Below, piece after piece: positions 1 through 11,099 of a stretch of DNA of 64,000 bases (position 1 is its first letter; the number at the start of each line of letters is the position of its first letter). The translations under genes and the position numbers were made by a program. The DNA lies in the NCBI GenBank assembly GCA_039105265.1, contig JAPFFF010000027.1, forward strand, positions 620,001-684,000. Direction: 5' to 3'. The stretch is from Tritrichomonas musculus (Eukaryota; Parabasalia; Tritrichomonadida; Tritrichomonadidae). The notes under the pieces were generated by a model. The model saw only the letters and a list, made by a program, of their open reading frames with translations, did not search any database and was not told the DNA's origin.

Positions 1-647
1 TCAATTTTTTTTATTGGATCGGTAATACCAGCATTATGCTCTTAGAAGCAGGAAATAAGGGAAATTTAGACAACGATTTTAATAAAAATTGGAAATTGCA
101 ATTAGAAGTTTATTTTTCTTCTTCTTTATTGAACCTATAATGCCTGTAATGCTGTGAAATGGTGTTTATTGGTATAATAACCTCGAATACTTACTTCTTA
201 AATAGTAAAATTATAAAGATATTGTGACAAATAAGCATTCAAAAAAATTGAGAGTAAAAAATCCAAAAAGTTCAAAAAATAAGATTTACCTATTCTCACA
301 AAATTAATTTGATCAAAGCGATACATCGATAATATATAGATTTTGTTGATAATAAAACCGACAAAGAAGAAAATTACTGAGATCTAATCAAATCTTTTGG
401 TTATTTAAAAATCGGAGATAAATGACCAAACACATTACATATCAAATTTCATCAAAAAGATATCACTGGCCATTTGAAAATTGAATACTAATGCAATTTC
501 AAAGGCTAGTTATCAAAGTAAATCTCGAAATTGATTGATTATGCTTCAATTATTGATACTCATTTTAGTTTTAACAATTAGTTTTCTAAGAATGCTATTA
601 TTGGTATTAAATAATATATTGAGCAAAAGAAATATATAAATCGAAAA

Positions 648-718
648 GGGTAAGTGGTACAATGGTAGCACATTTGACTGTGAATCAAAAGATACGAGTT
701 CGATTCTCGTCTTACCCA
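648..718 (+). tRNA. tRNA-His (GTG anticodon), array copy 1
   Basis: A full cloverleaf can be folded. The acceptor stem is gggtaag paired with cttaccc (7 of 7 pairs). The D arm is 657-671 with one A-C mismatch. The anticodon stem tttga/tcaaa encloses loop ctGTGaa, giving anticodon GTG at 680-682, and the T arm is acgag-TTCGATT-ctcgt. The discriminator is A, as usual for eukaryotic tRNA-His. The base before position 1 is A, so the extra G-1 would have to be added after transcription, as known for eukaryotic tRNA-His. A run of five T at 721-725 fits a polymerase III terminator. There is no intron. Confidence 0.95.
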
Positions 719-761
719 TGTTTTTGATTTTTTTTGATTTCTTATGTTGATTGAATGAAAA

Positions 762-1169
762 GGGGAATCGTATTTTTCTACGCCACTTTTTGAAAACTTT
801 TAAACTTTTTGAATACTTTTTTATACATTTTTTATTCAATTTTTGCTAAATAATGCATAAATATTTAGTTCAAATGGCTTCCCGATTCATCCAGCAATTC
901 AAGGAGCCTGATTCGGCTTCGCGCAGACCTGTGGTGATCACTGGTGCGTATATTCCTGAAAAATTATGTAAAAATAATAAAAAATTATATCAAAAAAAGC
1001 AAATAGTTATAATTTTAAGAGAAAATTTAAATTTACGATTTTTTTGGTTAATTTTCTTAACAGAGTAAGTTAAATTTCACCTTAAGATGGCGGTTTTTTA
1101 CTTTCCATGAATAGCTACTCATGGATAGAAAAACCATTCAAAAAGTGGTGTAGAAAAAAACGATTGTCC
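762..1169. mobile_element. 408-bp TIR element (MULE-type MITE), copy 1
   Basis: Terminal inverted repeats of about 32 bp begin ggggaatcgtatttttctac on the left and ggacaatcgtttttttctac on the right strand, both continuing into ccactttttgaa. The element is flanked by the 9-bp direct repeat gaatgaaaa at 753-761 and 1170-1178. A 9-bp target duplication is characteristic of Mutator-like elements, which are known in Trichomonas; the family assignment is inferred. The middle (about 855-955) is clearly richer in GC than its surroundings and reads as a 71-codon open frame from 853, which may be a captured fragment. A small hairpin lies near 1107-1127. No transposase is encoded. Confidence 0.88.
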
Positions 1170-2510
1170 GAATGAAAAGAAGTAATAAAATTTTCAAATA
1201 TCCATTATAAAGAAATTATTTTAAGTATTTATATATATCTTCTAATAAAGATACTAATAACATGAATGCTTAATTAAAATAACATATTTAAATTAAGATA
1301 TATATATTTTAAAAACAATAAAATTAAAAATTCAATACTTCATAACTCAACGAGTTATACATAAAAAAAGATATAATTAAAATTTTATTAGATAATGTCT
1401 ATATATAGTATTTCTTAATATAATCAAATTTTTGAAATACCAATTATTCCAAGAGAAATGTAAAAACGCTGCTTTTTTGAATAATTAAATTCATCATTAA
1501 TCCATGTATTCAAGGGACCAGATGTATATATGAATAATATAGATAAACATACGTCTAATAAATCTATTGATATGATTTATTTTGAAAAATATTGAAGTAC
1601 CATTGAACAAAGCCAAAAAAATGAAGCTTAAACAATTTTTACATAAAAATAAAATTTATATTTTCTATACAAAAAAGATATATCCTTTTTTAAAAAAGCA
1701 TTTATAAATATATATAATAATAATTATTTTATAAATTATATTATTTTACTATTATTAGTTTTTCTTTTGAAGATAATTTCACATTAACATAAAACTAATA
1801 TTTTTATAAATTGATTATCCATAAATATACAAATAAATAGTTGATATTTGAATTTAATTAAATAATTACTAATATATAATATCCTAATAGTGCATTAAAT
1901 GCTATAATATCCTAATAGTGCATTAAATGCTATAATATCCTAAATATTTCAGAATATTTCATTTATAATCAATATATTAATATTTTAATTTACTCTCTTC
2001 TCAAAAAAATTGATTTTTTGTGATATTTTTATTAAAAAATGCTTATAAAAAAAATTGGACCTGATTTTTTGAATAATTATAATATATGTTTATATAAAGA
2101 ATGTATAAAAAATAAAATTTGTAAAATATTTTTGTTCTAACGTGGAATTTTTCTTTGAAATTTTGAATTCTTCTAGATTAAAATTTTAGAAATTCATTCA
2201 AATTTTTTATTTTATCATTGAATTTTTTTTTTCCAAGATTCTATATATTATATTAAGCTCAAATTAAAATTTGTAAAATGTTCAAAATTTTCATTTTAAA
2301 TAGCTATGTGGTCATGTACCCATTAAAAAGTGATAGAATTATCTCATTCAAAGTATTGTCCATTTAATCATTCAAAATTTACCTAATAAAAAAAAATTTT
2401 CATCTCATATTTTGGAGTACTTTTCATAAGATGATCGCAATTTTAAAAATAATATTGAATTTTTGAATAAGTGATCGTTAAGCAAAAGCTCAAATTATAG
2501 ATTACGAAAT

Positions 2511-3325
2511 TTAGCCTTCCACCTGCGGCTATCGCTTCTCAGCTGCAGGTGGAAGTAAAGAAATAAGGAAACTAAGTTTCCACCTGCGGCTGAGCTGCGA
2601 CAGCTGCAGGTGGAAAATCACTATTTACCAATTTAGCCTTCCACCTGCAGCTATCGCTTCTCAGCTGCAGGTGGAGGTAAAGAAATAAGGAAACTAAGTT
2701 TCCACCTGCGGCTGAGCTGCGACAGCTGCAGGTGGAAAATCACTATTTACCAATTTAGCCTTCCACCTGCAGCTATCGCTTCTCAGCTGCAGGTGGAAGT
2801 AAAGAAATAAGGAAACTAAGTTTCCACCTGCGGCTGAGCTGCGACAGCTGCAGGTGGAAAATCACTATTTACCAATTTAGCCTTCCACCTGCGGCTATCG
2901 CTTCTCAGCTGCAGGTGGAAGTAAAGAAATAAGGAAACTAAGTTTCCACCTGCGGCTGAGCTGCGACAGCTGCAGGTGGAAAATCACTATTTACCAATTT
3001 AGCCTTCCACCTGCAGCTATCGCTTCTCAGCTGCAGGTGGAGGTAAAGAAATAAGGAAACTAAGTTTCCACCTGCGGCTGAGCTGCGACAGCTGCAGGTG
3101 GAAGTAATTACTTAAATGTACCATTTCAAACTTCCACCTGCAGCTATCGCAACTTAGTTGCAGGTGGAACTAATTACGCGAATTGAACTTCCACCTGCAG
3201 CTAAACTGCGATAGCTTCAGGTGGAAGTAATTACTTAAATGTACCATTTCAAACTTCCACCTGCAGCTATCGCAACTTAGTTGCAGTTGGAACTAATTAC
3301 GCGAATTAAACTTCCACCTGCAACT
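2511..3325. repeat. Hairpin minisatellite, five 122-bp periods plus degenerate tail
   Basis: Five periods start at 2511, 2633, 2755, 2877 and 2999. Each period has two imperfect palindromes whose arms are tccacctgc and gcaggtgga, with 10-14 nt between the paired cores, and an AT-rich linker. From 3121 a related 123-bp repeat continues with the same palindromic core for two rounds. GC content here is far above the surrounding DNA. Each palindrome could form a stem of about 14 bp in single-stranded DNA or RNA. The function is unknown. Confidence 0.92.
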
Positions 3326-3413
3326 AAAAGTTTTAAATATTTTTTTATTTATATTATTTTTCTTTTTTTATTTGTTCAAAATATTTTTTTTTTTTAAATT
3401 ATTTAACATAGGA

Positions 3414-3440
3414 CACTTTTTGAGCGAAGCTCAAAAAGTG
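3414..3440. repeat. Perfect 12-bp-stem hairpin (also at 9357-9383 and 13466-13492)
   Basis: cactttttgagc, a three-base loop gaa, then the exact reverse complement gctcaaaaagtg. It follows the minisatellite in every unit, and unit 3 breaks off 12 bases after it. The arm shares the word cactttttga with the TIRs of the 408-bp MITE, so it may be a collapsed end-to-end remnant of such an element. Confidence 0.85.
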
Positions 3441-4634
3441 GCCATTCTTGTATTCTCAGGTAAATATTTTTTTTTGAACTTTTTAGATTTTTTCCCCTCA
3501 ATTTTTTTCTTTGTATATTTGTTCACAAATAGTTGAACTTTTTAGATTTTTTCCTCTCAATTTTGATTTTTTTAAAAAAGCTAAAAAGCATGAAAATAAG
3601 TAAATAAAATACTAAAAGAAGAAACTATAAATATTTTAATATACATAAATAGAATTTATTAAGATTTTTCTGTTGAGAAAAAAAAATCATGAAATAATAA
3701 TTAGCATTTCTTTGGGTGAGAAAATTTAGATGCATTAAAATATGCAGTATTTCATCTAACATAAACTATGAGTATATGCATTGAATAAGAAAAGCAATTA
3801 TTTGTGTTTAATGAGCAAAAAAATGTATCGTTTTGCACCAATTTTGTGATAAAATACAATAATCAGGTTTATTAGCCAAGAGTGAAAGCGCATTTGACGT
3901 ATTTGTGTTCTTTTTGTGAGAATTGTGATCTCATATATCTCTTCAAAATTTGAAGCTAAATATTGGTTTCTTTTTCATCTTTTGCTCTCAATTTTTTTTA
4001 TTGGATCGGTAATACCAGCATTATGCTCTTAGAAGCAGGAAATAAGGGAAATTTAGACAACGATTTTAATAAAAATTGGAAATTGCAATTAGAAGTTTAT
4101 TTTTCTTCTTCTTTATTGAACCTATAATGCCTGTAATGCTGTGAAATGGTGTTTATTGGTATAATAACCTCGAATACTTACTTCTTAAATAGTAAAATTA
4201 TAAAGATATTGTGACAAATAAGCATTCAAAAAAATTGAGAGTAAAAAATCCAAAAAGTTCAAAAAATAAGATTTACCTATTCTCACAAAATTAATTTGAT
4301 CAAAGCGATACATCGATAATATATAGATTTTGTTGATAATAAAACCGACAAAGAAGAAAATTACTGAGATCTAATCAAATCTTTTGGTTATTTAAAAATC
4401 GGAGATAAATGACCAAACACATTACATATCAAATTTCATCAAAAAGATATCACTGGCCATTTGAAAATTGAATACTAATGCAATTTCAAAGGCTAGTTAT
4501 CAAAGTAAATCTCGAAATTGATTGATTATGCTTCAATTATTGATACTCATTTTAGTTTTAACAATTAGTTTTCTAAGAATGCTATTATTGGTATTAAATA
4601 ATATATTGAGCAAAAGAAATATATAAATCGAAAA

Positions 4635-4705
4635 GGGTAAGTGGTACAATGGTAGCACATTTGACTGTGAATCAAAAGATACGAGTTCGATTCTCGTCTT
4701 ACCCA
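4635..4705 (+). tRNA. tRNA-His (GTG), array copy 2
   Basis: Identical by eye to the gene at 648-718, lying exactly one unit (3,987 bp) downstream, with the same T5 terminator directly after it. All paired arms are intact, so it should be functional. Confidence 0.95.
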
Positions 4706-4748
4706 TGTTTTTGATTTTTTTTGATTTCTTATGTTGATTGAATGAAAA

Positions 4749-5156
4749 GGGGAATCGTATTTTTCTACGCCACTTTTTGAAAACTTTTAAACTTTTTGAA
4801 TACTTTTTTATACATTTTTTATTCAATTTTTGCTAAATAATGCATAAATATTTAGTTCAAATGGCTTCCCGATTCATCCAGCAATTCAAGGAGCCTGATT
4901 CGGCTTCGCGCAGACCTGTGGTGATCACTGGTGCGTATATTCCTGAAAAATTATGTAAAAATAATAAAAAATTATATCAAAAAAAGCAAATAGTTATAAT
5001 TTTAAGAGAAAATTTAAATTTACGATTTTTTTGGTTAATTTTCTTAACAGAGTAAGTTAAATTTCACCTTAAGATGGCGGTTTTTTACTTTCCATGAATA
5101 GCTACTCATGGATAGAAAAACCATTCAAAAAGTGGTGTAGAAAAAAACGATTGTCC
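4749..5156. mobile_element. 408-bp MULE-type MITE, copy 2 (in unit 2)
   Basis: Same sequence and same flanking gaatgaaaa repeats as the copy at 762-1169. The shared insertion site shows that the element inserted once, before the units were amplified, and was copied with the array. Confidence 0.88.
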
Positions 5157-5650
5157 GAATGAAAAGAAGTAATAAAATTTTCAAATATCCATTATAAAGA
5201 AATTATTTTAAGTATTTATATATATCTTCTAATAAAGATACTAATAACATGAATGCTTAATTAAAATAACATATTTAAATTAAGATATATATATTTTAAA
5301 AACAATAAAATTAAAAATTCAATACTTCATAACTCAACGAGTTATACATAAAAAAAGATATAATTAAAATTTTATTAGATAATGTCTATATATAGTATTT
5401 CTTAATATAATCAAATTTTTGAAATACCAATTATTCCAAGAGAAATGTAAAAACGCTGCTTTTTTGAATAATTAAATTCATCATTAATCCATGTATTCAA
5501 GGGACCAGATGTATATATGAATAATATAGATAAACATACGTCTAATAAATCTATTGATATGATTTATTTTGAAAAATATTGAAGTACCATTGAACAAAGC
5601 CAAAAAAATGAAGCTTAAACAATTTTTACATAAAAATAAAATTTATATTT

Positions 5651-7474
5651 GGGGTAGAATAGATATAACACTGTTAAGGTGAAGTGACCATCACAGTATT
5701 CAAAAAATAAAACTTTTTGATAAATGTAATAAGAACTTTTTGATAAATGTAATAAGAACTTTTTAATAAATGTAATAAGAACTTTTTGATAAATGTAATA
5801 AGAACTTTTTAATACATGTAATAGAACATTTTGAAAAATGTAAATTTTAGATCTAAAATTATTCGAAAATTTTATCAAATCATAATGAAACTATTATTGA
5901 ACACAGCGGCAAGATTATTATGGTATCTTTGAAGTTATTAGTACGATTTCCAATTAGTACGATTTATCTTTGCTGATTTCCATTTCCAAAATTGGAAATA
6001 ATTGATATCGAATTCAGCAAAAAGATTTATTATTTACAAATTAATTCTGCCGAAAATAAAAATTATCTTCAACAAGCGCCATTATGATCAGATTAAAACT
6101 AGATTAAATTTTAATATGTAATGTATTTCCAAAAAAGCAGGATAAAAGTTACATCTACTAAAAATTAAGCTCTTTAAAGCAAAATATTAATTTTTTAAGC
6201 GGTTCCCATGTCCTTTTAAAATGAATTATTTTTTTAATATATTAAATTATTAAGATATAGTCCAATAAATTTTAGTAAAAGGATTTAATTTTGTACAAAA
6301 CAAGATAAATGGAATAATTAATTGATGTTTTAAAATATTTCATTTAAATAATTCTGAAAATAAGTTACTGTATATTAAAAAATATAATAAATTATTCGCT
6401 TTTATTTAATTTTTAAGATTTGACAAATATTTTTTAAAATATCATGCAAAATTGTAAGATATCTTATAATATTTATAGAGCCCTATTTTGATAACATTAT
6501 CAAAAATTGTTAGATCTCTCACAATTTAAGTAAAATATTAAAAAATTGAATATTTTTATTTTTAATCTATTAAAACATCATATGTTTATAAAAATAATAT
6601 CTAATAAATAATTTATTCATTTAAATTATGTTTGGTCTTTTAATCTCATTGATATAGTAAAAATTTACCATTTAAAGATAAACGCTTTTGAGTATTTCAG
6701 AAATTGCTTTTAAAGATCTAAGATGATTGCTATTGAGTATTTTAGAAATCGCTTTTGCAGTTAGAAGATGATCGCTACAGTGTATTTCGGAAATCATCTT
6801 CAAAGATCTAGGATAATCGCTATTGAGTATTTCGGGAATCGCTTTTAATGATCTAAGATAATCGATATTGAGTATTTCGAAAATCGCTTTTACAGTTCTA
6901 AGATGATTGTAATTGAGTATTTTGGAAATCGTCTTCAAAGATCTAGGATAATCGCTATTGAGTATTTCAGAAATCGTTTTTAATGATCTGAGATAATCAA
7001 TATTGAGTATTTCCTAAATAGTCTTCAAAGATTTAGGATAATCACGATTGAGTATTTCGTAAATCTTTTTTAAAGATTTAAAACAATAGTTATTGAGTAT
7101 CTAGGAAATCGCTTTTGCAGTTCTAAGATGATCACCACTGAGTATTTCGGAATTCGAATTTAATTATCTAGGATAATCGCCATTGAGTATTTCGTAAATC
7201 GTCTTTAGAGATCTAAGATAATCACTATTGAGTATTTCGGATATTTTTTTTAAAGATCTAAGATAATCGATAATGAGTATTTAGTAAATCCTTTCCAATT
7301 TTGGATATAAAAGGCGCCAAAATTATAAATCTTTTATCAAAAAGTTCTTATTACTTTTATTAAAAAGTTCTTATTACATTTATTAAAAAGTTCTTATTAC
7401 ATTTATCAAAAAGTTTTATTTTTTGAATACTGTGATGGTCACTTCACCATAACAGTGTGCTATTTATCATTTCT
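5651..7474. mobile_element. 1,824-bp TIR element inserted in unit 2 (MULE-like, non-autonomous)
   Basis: The unit 1 and unit 3 sequences show the empty site atttatattt once. In unit 2 this 10-mer occurs at 5641-5650 and 7475-7484 with the element between, a 9- or 10-bp target duplication. Long inverted repeats share the segment from acactgtt through ggtgaagtgaccatcacagt into arrays of a 23-bp repeat (aactttttgataaatgtaat...), about five copies on the left and four on the right. The centre holds a 45-bp minisatellite. No transposase is seen. The duplication length favours the Mutator superfamily; the assignment is inferred. Confidence 0.88.
6670..7295 (-). repeat. 45-bp minisatellite (15 codons) inside the 1.8-kb element
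   Basis: The word gatcta or a variant recurs near 6715, 6760, 6805, 6850, 6895 and 6940, giving a 45-bp period that continues to about 7295, roughly 14 copies. On the minus strand 6672-6938 is open for 88 codons and reads as a 15-residue repeat of the form LKAISEILNSDYLRS. Stops interrupt the same frame in the remaining copies. It may be a decayed repeat protein or simply a minisatellite whose period is a multiple of three. Confidence 0.75.
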
Positions 7475-8331
7475 ATTTATATTTTCTATACAAAAAAGAT
7501 ATATCCTTTTTTAAAAAAGCATTTATAAATATATATAATAATAATTATTTTATAAATTATATTATTTTACTATTATTAGTTTTTCTTTTGAAGATAATTT
7601 CACATTAACATAAAACTAATATTTTTATAAATTGATTATCCATAAATATACAAATAAATAGTTGATATTTGAATTTAATTAAATAATTACTAATATATAA
7701 TATCCTAATAGTGCATTAAATGCTATAATATCCTAATAGTGCATTAAATGCTATAATATCCTAAATATTTCAGAATATTTCATTTATAATCAATATATTA
7801 ATATTTTAATTTACTCTCTTCTCAAAAAAATTGATTTTTTGTGATATTTTTATTAAAAAATGCTTATAAAAAAAATTGGACCTGATTTTTTGAATAATTA
7901 TAATATATGTTTATATAAAGAATGTATAAAAAATAAAATTTGTAAAATATTTTTGTTCTAACGTGGAATTTTTCTTTGAAATTTTGAATTCTTCTAGATT
8001 AAAATTTTAGAAATTCATTCAAATTTTTTATTTTATCATTGAATTTTTTTTTTCCAAGATTCTATATATTATATTAAGCTCAAATTAAAATTTGTAAAAT
8101 GTTCAAAATTTTCATTTTAAATAGCTATGTGGTCATGTACCCATTAAAAAGTGATAGAATTATCTCATTCAAAGTATTGTCCATTTAATCATTCAAAATT
8201 TACCTAATAAAAAAAAATTTTCATCTCATATTTTGGAGTACTTTTCATAAGATGATCGCAATTTTAAAAATAATATTGAATTTTTGAATAAGTGATCGTT
8301 AAGCAAAAGCTCAAATTATAGATTACGAAAT

Positions 8332-9268
8332 TTAGCCTTCCACCTGCGGCTATCGCTTCTCAGCTGCAGGTGGAAGTAAAGAAATAAGGAAACTAAGTTT
8401 CCACCTGCGGCTGAGCTGCGACAGCTGCAGGTGGAAAATCACTATTTACCAATTTAGCCTTCCACCTGCAGCTATCGCTTCTCAGCTGCAGGTGGAGGTA
8501 AAGAAATAAGGAAACTAAGTTTCCACCTGCGGCTGAGCTGCGACAGCTGCAGGTGGAAAATCACTATTTACCAATTTAGCCTTCCACCTGCAGCTATCGC
8601 TTCTCAGCTGCAGGTGGAAGTAAAGAAATAAGGAAACTAAGTTTCCACCTGCGGCTGAGCTGAGACAGCTGCAGGTGGAAAATCACTATTTACCAATTTA
8701 GCCTTCCACCTGCAGCTATCGCTTCTCAGCTGCAGGTGGAGGTAAAGAAATAAGGAAACTAAGTTTCCACCTGCGGTTGAGCTGCGACAGCTGCAGGTGG
8801 AAAATCACTATTTACCAATTTAGCCTTCCACCTGCGGCTATCGCTTCTCAGCTGCAGGTGGAAGTAAAGAAATAAGGAAACTAAGTTTCCACCTGCGGCT
8901 GAGCTGCGACAGCTGCAGGTGGAAAATCACTATTTACCAATTTAGCCTTCCACCTGCAGCTATCGCTTCTCAGCTGCAGGTGGAGGTAAAGAAATAAGGA
9001 AACTAAGTTTCCACCTGCGGCTGAGCTGCGACAGCTGCAGGTGGAAGTAATTACTTAAATGTACCATTTCAAACTTCCACCTGCAGCTATCGCAACTTAG
9101 TTGCAGGTGGAACTAATTACGCGAATTGAACTTCCACCTGCAGCTAAACTGCGATAGCTTCAGGTGGAAGTAATTACTTAAATGTACCATTTCAAACTTC
9201 CACCTGCAGCTATCGCAACTTAGTTGCAGTTGGAACTAATTACGCGAATTAAACTTCCACCTGCAACT
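8332..9268. repeat. Hairpin minisatellite of unit 2, six 122-bp periods
   Basis: Same palindromic repeat as at 2511-3325 but with six periods before the degenerate tail. The third period has gagctgagac and the fourth cggttgagc, variants not found in unit 1 but present in unit 3. Confidence 0.92.
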
Positions 9269-10577
9269 AAAAGTTTTAAATATTTTTTTATTTATATTAT
9301 TTTTCTTTTTTTATTTGTTCAAAATATTTTTTTTTTTTAAATTATTTAACATAGGACACTTTTTGAGCGAAGCTCAAAAAGTGGCCATTCTTGTATTCTC
9401 AGGTAAATATTTTTTTTTGAACTTTTTAGATTTTTTCCCCTCAATTTTTTTCTTTGTATATTTGTTCACAAATAGTTGAACTTTTTAGATTTTTTCCTCT
9501 CAATTTTGATTTTTTTAAAAAAGCTAAAAAGCATGAAAATAAGTAAATAAAATACTAAAAGAAGAAACTATAAATATTTTAATATACATAAATAGAATTT
9601 ATTAAGATTTTTCTGTTGAGAAAAAAAAATCATGAAATAATAATTAGCATTTCTTTGGGTGAGAAAATTTAGATGCATTAAAATATGCAGTATTTCATCT
9701 AACATAAACTATGAGTATATGCATTGAATAAGAAAAGCAATTATTTGTGTTTAATGAGCAAAAAAATGTATCGTTTTGCACCAATTTTGTGATAAAATAC
9801 AATAATCAGGTTTATTAGCCAAGAGTGAAAGCGCATTTGACGTATTTGTGTTCTTTTTGTGAGAATTGTGATCTCATATATCTCTTCAAAATTTGAAGCT
9901 AAATATTGGTTTCTTTTTCATCTTTTGCTCTCAATTTTTTTTATTGGATCGGTAATACCAGCATTATGCTCTTAGAAGCAGGAAATAAGGGAAATTTAGA
10001 CAACGATTTTAATAAAAATTGGAAATTGCAATTAGAAGTTTATTTTTCTTCTTCTTTATTGAACCTATAATGCCTGTAATGCTGTGAAATGGTGTTTATT
10101 GGTATAATAACCTCGAATACTTACTTCTTAAATAGTAAAATTATAAAGATATTGTGACAAATAAGCATTCAAAAAAATTGAGAGTAAAAAATCCAAAAAG
10201 TTCAAAAAATAAGATTTACCTATTCTCACAAAATTAATTTGATCAAAGCGATACATCGATAATATATAGATTTTGTTGATAATAAAACCGACAAAGAAGA
10301 AAATTACTGAGATCTAATCAAATCTTTTGGTTATTTAAAAATCGGAGATAAATGACCAAACACATTACATATCAAATTTCATCAAAAAGATATCACTGGC
10401 CATTTGAAAATTGAATACTAATGCAATTTCAAAGGCTAGTTATCAAAGTAAATCTCGAAATTGATTGATTATGCTTCAATTATTGATACTCATTTTAGTT
10501 TTAACAATTAGTTTTCTAAGAATGCTATTATTGGTATTAAATAATATATTGAGCAAAAGAAATATATAAATCGAAAA

Positions 10578-10648
10578 GGGTAAGTGGTACAATGGTAGCA
10601 CATTTGACTGTGAATCAAAAGATACGAGTTCGATTCTCGTCTTACCCA
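10578..10648 (+). tRNA. tRNA-His (GTG), array copy 3
   Basis: Identical by eye to the other two array copies and followed by the same T-rich terminator. It lies in the truncated unit 3, upstream of the truncation, so the gene itself is complete. Confidence 0.95.
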
Positions 10649-10691
10649 TGTTTTTGATTTTTTTTGATTTCTTATGTTGATTGAATGAAAA

Positions 10692-11099
10692 GGGGAATCG
10701 TATTTTTCTACGCCACTTTTTGAAAACTTTTAAACTTTTTGAATACTTTTTTATACATTTTTTATTCAATTTTTGCTAAATAATGCATAAATATTTAGTT
10801 CAAATGGCTTCCCGATTCATCCAGCAATTCAAGGAGCCTGATTCGGCTTCGCGCAGACCTGTGGTGATCACTGGTGCGTATATTCCTGAAAAATTATGTA
10901 AAAATAATAAAAAATTATATCAAAAAAAGCAAATAGTTATAATTTTAAGAGAAAATTTAAATTTACGATTTTTTTGGTTAATTTTCTTAACAGAGTAAGT
11001 TAAATTTCACCTTAAGATGGCGGTTTTTTACTTTCCATGAATAGCTACTCATGGATAGAAAAACCATTCAAAAAGTGGTGTAGAAAAAAACGATTGTCC
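10692..11099. mobile_element. 408-bp MULE-type MITE, copy 3 (in unit 3)
   Basis: Same sequence and same insertion site as in units 1 and 2, again bounded by gaatgaaaa on both sides. It is part of the amplified unit rather than an independent insertion. Confidence 0.88.

Larger units (their letters stand above)
1..3987. repeat. Tandem unit 1 (about 4 kb) of the tRNA-His array
   Basis: The sequence beginning at base 1 starts again at 3988 and at 9931, so 1-3987 is one full period; the phase is set only by the window edge and the array probably continues to the left. In order the unit holds about 650 bp of AT-rich DNA, a tRNA-His gene, a 408-bp TIR element, about 1.3 kb of AT-rich DNA with a 29-bp tandem duplication near 1885-1935, a GC-rich hairpin minisatellite, a short perfect hairpin and about 500 bp of AT-rich DNA. 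No protein gene is credible inside it. By eye this unit matches units 2 and 3 base for base apart from the minisatellite and the insertion in unit 2. Confidence 0.93.
3988..9930. repeat. Tandem unit 2 of the tRNA-His array, with a 1.8-kb insertion
   Basis: This is a second copy of the unit starting at base 1. It is 1,956 bp longer for two visible reasons. A TIR element with a direct duplication of its target adds 1,834 bp at 5651-7484, and the hairpin minisatellite has six periods instead of five, adding 122 bp. Two single-base variants in its minisatellite (near 8660 and 8775) are shared with unit 3 and absent from unit 1, so units 2 and 3 are the closer pair. Confidence 0.93.

Noticed and set aside
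546-839. 97-codon minus-strand frame over the tRNA-His region, repeated in all units
   Set aside because: It is the antisense of the tRNA gene and of the MITE end; its conservation comes from the tandem duplication, and there is no domain signal.
2511-3325. CRISPR-like array (regular palindromic repeats)
   Set aside because: Spacers are not unique, every period is nearly identical, there are no cas genes and the genome is eukaryotic.
5615-5878. 87-codon minus-strand frame rich in YYIYQKVL
   Set aside because: It is a translation of the 23-bp subterminal repeat of the 1.8-kb TIR element.
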